A DNA stretch of 9,038 nt from assembly GCA_020431135.1 (NCBI GenBank), contig JAGQIT010000291.1:1-9038 (forward strand). Direction: 5' to 3'. Below the pieces are notes generated by a model, which was not told the DNA's origin, did not search any database, and worked only from the letters and a program-made list of their open reading frames with translations. Within the stretch, counting starts at the first letter, position 1, and each line of letters begins with the position of its first letter. This document shows positions 1 through 6,762 of the stretch, in pieces. The position numbers were made by a program, and so were the translations under genes. The DNA comes from Myxococcales bacterium. Lineage in GTDB: Bacteria > Myxococcota_A > Polyangia > Nannocystales > Nannocystaceae.

Positions 1-1
1 C

Positions 2-2116
2 GACGCGGTCGCCCACGGCCTCGGCCTCAACCTCCTCGGTCACCTCGCCGGCGTCTCGCGCCTCGCCTTCTCCCGCGACGGTCGCCTCCTCGTCAGCTCC
101 GGGGACGACTGCGCGCTGACGGTGTGGGACCTCGAGCGCGGCGAGGGCCGCCGCCTCCTCGGCCACGGCGACGAGGTCTGGCGCGTCGCCTTCGACCCCG
201 AGGATCGCCGCCTCGCGTCGACGAGCCGCGACGGGACCATCGCGCTGTGGAACCCGCGCAGCGGCGAGCGCCTCGCCCTCTTCAAGGCCCACGCCGCGAG
301 CGCGCGGATGGTCGCCTTCACCCGCGACGGCCGCCTCATCAGCGGCGGCGACGACAACCGCCTGCTCCTGTGGGACCTCGATCACGAGCGCGCCGAGCTC
401 GTCGACGAGTGCCTCTCCGGGACCTTCTTCACCGACGGCGCCCGCGTCGGCTGCGTGTCGACCGACCGCGCCGAGCTCCGCGTCTTCGACCTCGACAGCG
501 GCGCGCGCCACGTCCTCCGCGGCGGCGCCGGCGAGCTCCTCGAGCCCCCCGGCGCCTTCGCCCCCGAAGGCACGGACGAGCTCGTCATCGGCACGCGCGG
601 CGGCGCCGTTCTCCGCTGGAGATGGCCGAAGAACCAGGTTATGCGCCTGCGCGCCAGCGGCGGCGAGAACCAGATCCGCGTCACCCGCTACACGCCCGAC
701 GGCCGCTTCATCGCCGGCGCCGGCGCGGATCGCAAGGTCTGGGTCTGGGAGCGCGAGAGCGGCGCGCAGCGCTGGGAATTCCTCGGGCACACCGGCCGCG
801 TCACCCGCCTCGACGTCTCTCCCGACGCGCGGCGGCTGGCGTCGATCGGCGGGGAGAACGGCGCTCGCCTCTGGGACCTCGACAGCGGCGACGGGCTCCT
901 CCTCACCGGCCTCCAGCGCGTCGCCACGACCGTGCGCTTCGCCCCCGACGGCCGCTCGCTCGCCGCCGCGAGCACCGACGGCGAGGTCCGGATCTGGCGC
1001 GGCGCCAGCCTCAGCGACAACCCCGGCGCCCGGATCCCGCTGCCGCAGGCGCTCGCCGTCGATCCGCTGCGCCCCCGGCTCGCGACCAGCGACGCCGCCG
1101 GCGACCTCACCTTCTGGGACCTCGACAGCGGCGCGCCCCAGGCGACGATCGCCACGGGCCGCCCCCTCGCCCACCTCACCTTCGTCGCCGACGGCGGCGC
1201 GATGATCGGCCTCGACGCGACCGGCGGCTTCGTCGAGTTCAGCCCCGAGGGCGCCGTCGTCCGCAGCCACGCCGGCGTCGGCGCGCGCGCCTACTCGCTG
1301 CTCGAGGCCTCGCAGGACGGCCGCCACGTCATCACCACGAGCACCGAGGACGGCGCGCTCCTCCACTGGGATCGCGAGTCCGACACCGTCGCCGAGCTCG
1401 TCGGCCACCGCGACTACGTCCGCGACCGCGCCTTCTCCCCCGACAGCCGCTGGCTGGTCTCGGGCGGCCCCGATCGCGAGCTCCGCCTCTGGGACCTCGA
1501 CGCGCGGACGAGCGAGGTGATCGACCGCCACTCGCTGCCGCTCACCGCCGTCGCCTTCTCGACCGACGGCCGCTATGTCCTCAGCGCCGGCGACAGCCAC
1601 GAGATCCGCGTCTTCGATCGGATCCAGGGGACCGTCACCGCCGACCCGCTGAGCGGCTTCTACGTCCGCGCCCTCGTCCCCTTCGCCGACGGCGAGCGCG
1701 TCGCGGTGCTCAACGGCGACAGCGCGATCCTGATCTGGGACCTCCGCCAGCGCCGCGTCGTCCACCGCCTCTTCGGCCACCAGGCGCCGGTCCGCAACGT
1801 CACCTTGGCCGACGACGGCGCGACCCTGCTGTCGCAGGCCGAGGACAACGAGATCCGCCTGTGGGACGTCGCCAGCGGCGAGAGCAGGGTCCTCGGCGCC
1901 CTCGACGACTGGCTCGCGGCGCTCGTCTGGCACCCGAGCCGGCGGGTCGTCGCCTACACCATCCGCAACCAGGTCGGGATCTGGAGCGACGACGTCCCGC
2001 GCGACCGCACGAGCTTCCTCGCCTGGCTCGCCGACACCCGCGACAACCTCACGCGCCGCGCCGCCGATCTCGAGCCTGTTCCGGGCTGTCCGCACGGACA
2101 TCCGAGCGACGAGTAG
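2..2116 (+). CDS. WD40 repeat protein, C-terminal part (5' end outside window)
   Basis: The reading frame is open from base 2 to a TAG stop, giving 704 residues without the true start. A GTG at 122 lies inside a blade (it encodes the V of the V-W-D strand), so it is not the start. I count about 16 successive WD40 blades of 38-45 residues. Typical hallmarks are the L-x-G-H turn, the xFSPDGR/AFxxDGR strand and the terminal LWDL/VWDL/IWDL. Blades 1, 2, 7, 12 and 15 are canonical; the blades ending in FDLDSG, RWRW and FSPEG are degenerate. The protein ends with a short helical tail rich in Arg and Asp. Sixteen blades would fold as two or more beta-propellers, a scaffold for protein-protein contacts. 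Known: in myxobacteria and planctomycetes such arrays often follow a Ser/Thr kinase or STAND-type NTPase domain. Whether that is so here lies off the left edge. The gene converges on the next one. Family confidence is high; function is unknown. Confidence 0.93.
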   Translation, partial: DAVAHGLGLNLLGHLAGVSRLAFSRDGRLLVSSGDDCALTVWDLERGEGRRLLGHGDEVWRVAFDPEDRRLASTSRDGTIALWNPRSGERLALFKAHAASARMVAFTRDGRLISGGDDNRLLLWDLDHERAELVDECLSGTFFTDGARVGCVSTDRAELRVFDLDSGARHVLRGGAGELLEPPGAFAPEGTDELVIGTRGGAVLRWRWPKNQVMRLRASGGENQIRVTRYTPDGRFIAGAGADRKVWVWERESGAQRWEFLGHTGRVTRLDVSPDARRLASIGGENGARLWDLDSGDGLLLTGLQRVATTVRFAPDGRSLAAASTDGEVRIWRGASLSDNPGARIPLPQALAVDPLRPRLATSDAAGDLTFWDLDSGAPQATIATGRPLAHLTFVADGGAMIGLDATGGFVEFSPEGAVVRSHAGVGARAYSLLEASQDGRHVITTSTEDGALLHWDRESDTVAELVGHRDYVRDRAFSPDSRWLVSGGPDRELRLWDLDARTSEVIDRHSLPLTAVAFSTDGRYVLSAGDSHEIRVFDRIQGTVTADPLSGFYVRALVPFADGERVAVLNGDSAILIWDLRQRRVVHRLFGHQAPVRNVTLADDGATLLSQAEDNEIRLWDVASGESRVLGALDDWLAALVWHPSRRVVAYTIRNQVGIWSDDVPRDRTSFLAWLADTRDNLTRRAADLEPVPGCPHGHPSDE

Positions 2117-2117
2117 G

Positions 2118-2139
2118 CGGCGGCCGGGCCCGACCGCCG
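2118..2139. terminator. GC hairpin just after the WD40 gene stop
   Basis: CGGCGG at 2118-2123 pairs perfectly with CCGCCG at 2134-2139, and two more base pairs form inside after one C-A mismatch. It begins one base after the TAG stop of the WD40 gene. No T-run follows, so it is at best a non-canonical or Rho-assisted terminator, and it could be chance in DNA this GC-rich. Confidence 0.22.
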
Positions 2140-2186
2140 GCGGACGGCGGCGTGCTCTCCACGCGCGCGAACTGCGAGGCCCGCAC

Positions 2187-2202
2187 CCCTCGGAGCCGAG
2201 GG
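2187..2202. terminator. Hairpin between convergent genes
   Basis: CCCTCG (2187-2192) and CGAGGG (2197-2202) form a perfect 6-bp stem around a GAGC tetraloop. It lies near the middle of the 147-bp gap between the WD40 gene and the convergent minus-strand gene, where a bidirectional terminator would be expected. There is no flanking T-tract on either strand, so the assignment is tentative. Confidence 0.28.
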
Positions 2203-2263
2203 CGCGTGTCCCAGCTCGCGAAGAGGCGGGCCTCGACGTCCGGCGCCCCGGCGGCGCGGTCCC

Positions 2264-4531
2264 TCAGAAGATCCCCTTGACGAAGCCGACGAAGCCGCCG
2301 CCGACGGTCTTCGCCCAGTCGTCGACCTGGTCTGATGTCCAGTCGAAGCCGTCCTCGAGGATCTTCTTCGCCTCGTCCATCGGCACAGAGAGCATCGCCA
2401 CCGCGTCGCCGGGGTCGAGTTCGAAGGCCGCGGCGAGCCCCTTCGCGATCTGCCCCGGCGCCGCGCCGACGTCCTCGAAGAACTTGGCGGCCTCCTCCGC
2501 GACCGCGGTGACGTTGTACTTCACCCAGTCATAGGCGTCGGCGAAGGGCCCGGCGAGCCACTCCTTGAGCCGATCGACGACCTCGTCCTCGGCGAAGTCG
2601 GCGAAGGCCTTGGCGAGATCGGCGACGTCGCGGAACGGGACCGCGACGGTGAAGGCGCCGAGCTCGAAGGTCAGGCTCATCGCCGAGACCTTGAAGTAGA
2701 CCCCCTGAGTGAAGCTGCTGTCATCGATCTCGGCGATGATCCGCGAGTCGACCCGGAGGGTGATCCGGCGCCCGAGCACCCGGACGAAGACCTTGATCGA
2801 CGGGCCGTAGGTCAGGCGAAAGAGCCCCCACTCGAGGCGAAGCGAGCCGCCGTAGTAGATCGAGAGGTCCTTCGACTTCGACGCCCGCCCGGCCTTGATC
2901 CGCTTGTAGAGCGGGAGCGTGAAGCCGCTGCGCGAGATCTCGACGCTGAAGTCGTCGCCGAGCACCCCCTCGAGCAGGCTCCAGCCCCCCGAGAACGAGC
3001 CGCCGAGCTCGTCCGGGCCGACGATCGCCTCGAGGGCCGTGCTCGAGATGCGAAAGAGCTCGACGTCGCCGGCGGAGAGGACGATCGGATCGAGCGCCGC
3101 GCGGTACACGGTCGCCCCCGAGGCGGTCCTCTCGGCGGCCTTGAGGGTGAACCCCCACAGCCTGTACTCGCTCGCGCTGACCGTCTGCGGCAGCGCGTCG
3201 GCGCTGGGGGCCTCCTCCGGGGTGGTCAGGAGCGTCTTCCTGATCCGCGGGTCGAAGTAGTCGGTCGTCGAGAAGACCGCCGGATACGAGACCTCGCCGA
3301 TGAAGAAGCGGAACGGGACGTCGATCCCCCGGCGCGAGCAGACCGCCTCGACGAGCCAGGTGCCCTCGCCGCAGGTCGCGGTCTCGGTCTTCGTCACCGG
3401 GCGCTCCCAGACCGCCGGGTCGGCGATCGCCCGCGGCCAATCGCGCGGCTCGCTGAGCGCCACCTTCCCCGCGGTCAGCTCGGGGATGCCGGCGACGATG
3501 TCGGGGCCGACAGCGAGGGCGCGGCCCTCCGGGCTGACGATCGCCCGCGAGCGCGGGAGCGGGGCCCCGAGCTCGAGCTCGCAGGAGCCGGGCCCCTCGA
3601 GGTAGATCTGGTCGACGGTCACCTCCTCGACCTCCGACCTCCGCGCGTCCGCGAGGTGCCAGCTGACGCGGACGTCGACGGGCATCGGCACCTTCTTGCA
3701 GTACTTGCCGTCGACGCGGCAGCCGCCGCAGTAGCCGGTGAAGCCGCGGTGGTGGCAGCCGACGCCGACGCCGGGATCCAAGACGAGGCAGTGCTGGTGA
3801 TCGATCCCGCAGCCGCCGCAGGCCGTCTTCATCCCGTTGTGGTGGCAGACGACCCGCTGGAGGAGCCCGATCACCGCGCAGTTGCGGCCGTCGACGTGGC
3901 AATTCGTGCACGCGCCCTCCCACGCGCGCCCGCCCTCGGCGCCGTGGTGACAGACGACCCGCTCCCCGCTCGAGAGGTCGAGGCAGTTGCTGCCGTCGAC
4001 CTTGCACTTCCCGCAGTAGAACTCGAAGGCGCCGTGGTGGCAGACTCGCCGGGGACCCGGCACCCGGTACGCGCCGGCGCTGGCGGTGTAGAACGTCGGC
4101 TCGTCGTCGCCCATCGCCGCGAGCTGGAGGGTCCACGTCGCGTTGCCGCGGCCAGCCGCGTCCTGGTGATAGATGTTCCCGTCGTAGCGGTTGCCGGTGA
4201 CGAGGTGACGCCCGTGCCTCTTGTCGCGGAAGCAGAACGCCCGCGCGTCGCCGACCTGCTCCGGGAACCACAGCTCGTTGTCGCGGCCGGTGAGCGCCTG
4301 GTGGTAGCAGCGGCCGTCGTACCTCTCGCCGGCGACGAGCGCGAGGCCGTGCTTTCGATCGACGATATGGTAAAAGCCGGGGAAGCTCGCCGAGGGGACG
4401 AAGGACCACGACGCATTCGCGCGATCGCCGTGGTCTTGGTGATAGACGTGTGAATCTGCGGCGTTCCCGGCGACGAGGCACTTTCGATGGGTGTTGTCCG
4501 CGAGATAGTAGTACCGATATTTGCTCACCAT
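2264..4531 (-). CDS. Beta-trefoil lectin-like protein with four tandem Cys/His repeats, unknown function
   Basis: 755 residues with no signal peptide and no clear transmembrane helix. Residues 7-140 hold three repeats of about 45 residues, each with D-x2-H, a Tyr-His-Gln (30-32, 76-78, 121-123) and a closing Asn-x2-Trp (W42, W88, W133). This threefold pattern is that of a beta-trefoil of the ricin-B kind. Residues 162-280 hold four repeats of C-H-H-x6(11)-C-x2-C-x2-D-x3-C (first Cys at 164, 194, 229, 259). Each has four Cys and two His, suggesting metal binding or paired disulfides. Residues about 285-635 look beta-rich; 555-630 alternate polar and hydrophobic residues in short strands. Residues about 635-755 are amphipathic helices ending in a Gly-rich hydrophobic tail. 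I do not recognise the Cys/His or C-terminal parts as named families. A carbohydrate-binding protein, possibly pore-forming or exported without a Sec signal, is inference only. The start is discussed under its ribosome binding site. Confidence 0.9.
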   Translation of the reverse strand: MVSKYRYYYLADNTHRKCLVAGNAADSHVYHQDHGDRANASWSFVPSASFPGFYHIVDRKHGLALVAGERYDGRCYHQALTGRDNELWFPEQVGDARAFCFRDKRHGRHLVTGNRYDGNIYHQDAAGRGNATWTLQLAAMGDDEPTFYTASAGAYRVPGPRRVCHHGAFEFYCGKCKVDGSNCLDLSSGERVVCHHGAEGGRAWEGACTNCHVDGRNCAVIGLLQRVVCHHNGMKTACGGCGIDHQHCLVLDPGVGVGCHHRGFTGYCGGCRVDGKYCKKVPMPVDVRVSWHLADARRSEVEEVTVDQIYLEGPGSCELELGAPLPRSRAIVSPEGRALAVGPDIVAGIPELTAGKVALSEPRDWPRAIADPAVWERPVTKTETATCGEGTWLVEAVCSRRGIDVPFRFFIGEVSYPAVFSTTDYFDPRIRKTLLTTPEEAPSADALPQTVSASEYRLWGFTLKAAERTASGATVYRAALDPIVLSAGDVELFRISSTALEAIVGPDELGGSFSGGWSLLEGVLGDDFSVEISRSGFTLPLYKRIKAGRASKSKDLSIYYGGSLRLEWGLFRLTYGPSIKVFVRVLGRRITLRVDSRIIAEIDDSSFTQGVYFKVSAMSLTFELGAFTVAVPFRDVADLAKAFADFAEDEVVDRLKEWLAGPFADAYDWVKYNVTAVAEEAAKFFEDVGAAPGQIAKGLAAAFELDPGDAVAMLSVPMDEAKKILEDGFDWTSDQVDDWAKTVGGGFVGFVKGIF

Positions 4532-4540
4532 TCACCTCCC
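4532..4540 (-). promoter_or_regulatory. Strong Shine-Dalgarno that questions the start codon
   Basis: Read on the minus strand, GGGAGGTGA directly abuts the ATG at 4529-4531, and the next codon is GTG (4526-4528). GGAGG lies only 3 nt from the ATG but 6 nt from the GTG. The GTG spacing is closer to the usual optimum, so translation may begin at the second codon (Val as fMet). The effect on the protein is one residue. It is the best ribosome binding site in the window. Confidence 0.7.
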
Positions 4541-4720
4541 ATGACGCCGTGGGGGCGCCAGCGCGGGCCCACATCGACAGAGGCGCGTCGGGCCGAGAAC
4601 GCGGCGCCGTCGCGTCCGAGGATCGTAGCGGATCCGGCGGAGCGCCACGCTGCTTCGACGTCGCTCCTCAGGATGCGCGATTGGGCTCGACTCGCCGCGC
4701 GTCGGGGCGCCGGGGCTCGC

Positions 4721-4749
4721 TCTCGATTGCGCGTCGTTCTCGATTACGC
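4721..4749. repeat. Direct repeat TCTCGATTRCGC, period 17 bp
   Basis: TCTCGATTGCGC at 4721-4732 recurs as TCTCGATTACGC at 4738-4749, with 11 of 12 bases identical. The pair lies about 190-220 bases upstream of the minus-strand trefoil gene. Two copies of a moderately AT-containing word in GC-rich intergenic DNA could be binding sites for a regulator, but the spacing from the gene is large and no promoter is evident next to them. Confidence 0.4.
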
Positions 4750-4853
4750 CCGCTCGTCACGGACGGCGAACGACTGGTCGCCACGTTGGCGCGGCGACCC
4801 CAAGAGCGCTCAGAGTGCCGATGACGACCGCGAGAGCACCTCGTGGTCGATGA

Positions 4854-4879
4854 GCGGCGGGCCGCGAGCAGCCCGCCGC
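4854..4879. repeat. Palindromic intergenic repeat, copy 1
   Basis: GCGGCGGGC (4854-4862) and GCCCGCCGC (4871-4879) form a perfect 9-bp stem with an 8-nt loop. Positions 4859-4887 match 4959-4987 at 25 of 29 bases, so this is one of two related copies. It could be a REP-like element or part of a tandem terminator for the minus-strand amidohydrolase gene; no T-tract follows. Confidence 0.6.
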
Positions 4880-4953
4880 AGGAGTCCAGCGCGCCCCCGC
4901 TTGCGCTCGTCGCGAATCGCCTCGCCAGACATACGGGGCCACACGGGACATTC

Positions 4954-4979
4954 GCCACGGGCCGCGAGCGGCCCGCGGC
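4954..4979. repeat. Palindromic intergenic repeat, copy 2
   Basis: CGGGCCGC (4958-4965) and GCGGCCCG (4968-4975) form a perfect inverted repeat around GA. Beyond one A-C mismatch the stem extends by GCC (4954-4956) and GGC (4977-4979). The core is the same as in copy 1, exactly 100 bases away. It lies about 110 bases past the stop of the minus-strand amidohydrolase gene, so a role in 3'-end formation is possible. Confidence 0.6.
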
Positions 4980-5087
4980 AGCGGTCCCGTGTCGCTTCGC
5001 GCTGCACTCGTCGGCCCGAATTCGCGACGACGAAACGCCGCTTTGCTGGTCGTACGACGGGGCGCGCGAGGCCTTCGCCACAACCTC

Positions 5088-6545
5088 CTAGAGCCGCTGC
5101 GCCGCGAGGCCGGCCTCGAAGTTCGCCTGCGTGCGCGCAGGGTCGTGGCGTGCCGCGGCGTCGTGGAGGCGGGCGAGGTCCGCGGCGTCGCGCCACACGT
5201 CGCCGCGCATGAGGCCGACCGGGTGCTCGACGACGCCGATGTCGGAGAGGGGATCGCCGTCGACGAGGACCAGCTCGGCGCGGAAGCCTGGCGCGATCTG
5301 ACCGACCGCGTCGCCGATCCCGAGCGCCGCGGCGCCGTTTGTCGTGGCCATGGCGAGGGCGTCCCGCGCCGGAATCCCTGCGGCGACGAGGAGCTCGAGC
5401 TCGCGGGTCATGGCGCTCCCCGGGATGTTGGTGAAGATCCCCGCGTCCGTGCCCGTGACGAGCGGCACCCCCTCCTCGTGGAAGATCGCCGCGGCGCGGG
5501 CGAAGAAGGCGTCGTGCGCTCGTCGGAGCTCCGGATCCCGGGCCGCCCAGGCGGCGTAGTGCTCGGCCTCGAAGGCGACGAGCACGGGGTTGAGGAGGCC
5601 GCTCTCCGGTCGCTGCGCCCAGGCGCCGTCGGTCTCGGCCATCTTCACGAGGGCGTGGTGGGCGATGAGGGTCGGATCGACGGGGACCTCGGCGGCCGCG
5701 ATCGCCCGGGCCAACGCCCGCGCCTTGGCCTCGTCGAGGTCGTCGGCGAGGGCGTGCCAGACGATCGTCTCCATGTGCTCGAGGGTGACGAAGCCGTCGT
5801 CGAGCACCTCGTCGAAGCGGATGTCGAAGGGGCGCTCGAAGGGGACGCCCTCGGCCCGCGCGCCCTCGGGGCTGTGGCCCGTGATCGTCATCCCGCGCGC
5901 CCTTGCCTCGGCGACGATCGCCTCGTAGGTCTCTCGGGTCAGGTTTGAGTAGACCTTGAGGTGGCGGTAGCCCTGGGCGTGCTGCTGCTCCACCGCCGCG
6001 CGGGCCTGGGCCGCGTCCGCGACGAGCTGGTGGTTCACCTGCTGGTTGGGCCCGGGCGAGTTGAGGATCGGACCCGTGGTGATCAGGCGGGGGCCCGCGA
6101 GCGCGCCGGCCTCGATCCGCGCCGCGAGGTCGAGGTGCAGCGGCATCCCGGACATGTTGCGGACCGTTGTGACGCCGTGCGCGAGGTAGGCGAGGAGCTC
6201 CGTCTCGTCCCACACATGGACGTGCATGTCGATGAGGCCAGGCATGAGCGTCCGGCCGCCGCCGTCGATGACCGTCGCCCCTGGGGGCGCCGCCACGGAG
6301 GGCCCGACCTCGGCGATCACCCCGTCGCGCACGAGCACGGACCAGCCCGCGTGGGCCTCGCGATCGCCCGCGGTCATGGTCAGCACGCGGACGTCGCGGA
6401 GCAGCGTGAGCGCGCCGGCGGCCGTCGACGCGGCGGCCGGCTCCGCGGGTGAGCCGGCGACGGCGGGCGACTCGGGCCGGGGCTGGGGCGCGCAGGCGAC
6501 CAGCGACATGCAGACAACCCAAGGGAGCTTCGAGGCGGCGCGCAT
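5088..6545 (-). CDS. Metal-dependent amidohydrolase, predicted lipoprotein
   Basis: 485 residues. A metal-dependent hydrolase of the amidohydrolase superfamily (imidazolonepropionase/prolidase-like TIM barrel), which hydrolyses C-N or related bonds; the substrate is not predictable. All usual binuclear metal ligands are visible: H108 and H110 in D-M-H-V-H, the candidate carboxylated K197, H224 in T-G-H-S, H257 in L-E-H-M and D367 in T-G-T-D-A. The small beta domain flanks the barrel on both sides (residues about 45-105 and 415-450), as usual. The N-terminus is a lipoprotein signal with lipobox L-V-A-C (Cys18), followed by a Pro/Ala/Ser-rich linker to about residue 43, so the enzyme is probably membrane-anchored in the periplasm or outer membrane. 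The frame stays open far upstream. I chose the ATG at 6545 because it gives the signal peptide and has an AAGGA four bases before it. Divergent from the next gene. Family certain, specificity unknown. Confidence 0.95.
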   Translation of the reverse strand: MRAASKLPWVVCMSLVACAPQPRPESPAVAGSPAEPAAASTAAGALTLLRDVRVLTMTAGDREAHAGWSVLVRDGVIAEVGPSVAAPPGATVIDGGGRTLMPGLIDMHVHVWDETELLAYLAHGVTTVRNMSGMPLHLDLAARIEAGALAGPRLITTGPILNSPGPNQQVNHQLVADAAQARAAVEQQHAQGYRHLKVYSNLTRETYEAIVAEARARGMTITGHSPEGARAEGVPFERPFDIRFDEVLDDGFVTLEHMETIVWHALADDLDEAKARALARAIAAAEVPVDPTLIAHHALVKMAETDGAWAQRPESGLLNPVLVAFEAEHYAAWAARDPELRRAHDAFFARAAAIFHEEGVPLVTGTDAGIFTNIPGSAMTRELELLVAAGIPARDALAMATTNGAAALGIGDAVGQIAPGFRAELVLVDGDPLSDIGVVEHPVGLMRGDVWRDAADLARLHDAAARHDPARTQANFEAGLAAQRL

Positions 6546-6762
6546 GGTGTCCTTCGTCGCCGGACTGTAGCGAATTTGCGCGGCCGTGTGCGGCGCGGCG
6601 CCCTCGTCTCGCGTCCGACCCGCGTCGGCGAGCGGGTACCCTATGCGCGGGCGATGACCGCGAAAAGGCGCCGCCGAGCGGAGAGCACAGCGCCCCGCCG
6701 GCGCGTCGGCTTCGTCGGCTTCGTCCCGCCGCCGCGCCGATCTGCGGTATGTACTGCGTGCT
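6546..6762. promoter_or_regulatory. Divergent intergenic region between two lipoprotein genes
   Basis: 217 bases separate two genes transcribed away from each other, so both promoters should be here. For the minus-strand amidohydrolase, AAGGA (6550-6554) is the ribosome binding site, and a TACAGT hexamer lies about 15-20 bases further upstream without a clear -35. For the plus-strand gene, TATGTA (6748-6753) lies 9 bases before the GTG start, and TACCCT (6637-6642) is a weaker upstream alternative. A 9-bp tandem repeat GTCGGCTTC occurs twice at 6705-6722. No operator was recognised. Individual promoter assignments are weak. Confidence 0.4.

Larger units (their letters stand above)
4532..5087. 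other. 556-bp non-coding stretch between two minus-strand genes
   Basis: I see no convincing gene here. The open frames on both strands give Arg/Ser/Ala-rich products without domains, signal peptides or ribosome binding sites. The stretch looks less GC-biased than the genes and carries two palindromic repeats (4854-4879 and 4954-4979) and a direct repeat (4721-4732, 4738-4749). The right part is the 3' flank of the amidohydrolase gene and the left part the 5' flank of the trefoil gene. A weak minus-strand -10-like hexamer TACGAT (4622-4627 on the plus strand) lies about 90 bases before the trefoil start, with no recognisable -35. An unannotated small RNA cannot be excluded from sequence alone. 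Confidence 0.6.

Noticed and set aside
124..2280. 718-codon open frame overlapping the WD40 gene in another frame
   Set aside because: The product is almost only Arg, Pro and Ala, as expected of a shifted frame in GC-rich DNA; the WD40 frame has clear domain signal.
3656..4453. 265-codon plus-strand frame antisense to the Cys/His repeats, with recurring V-L-V-I-D stretches
   Set aside because: Its repeats mirror the tandem repeats of the gene on the other strand; the composition is Ala/Val-only, with no ribosome binding site or domain.
2721..4574. 617-codon minus-strand frame over the trefoil gene
   Set aside because: Arg/Pro-rich low-complexity product, and it overlaps a frame with clear repeats and a strong ribosome binding site.
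4668..5081. 137-codon minus-strand frame in the 556-bp gap
   Set aside because: Ser/Arg-rich product without domain or start signal; it spans both palindromic repeats, which argues for non-coding DNA.
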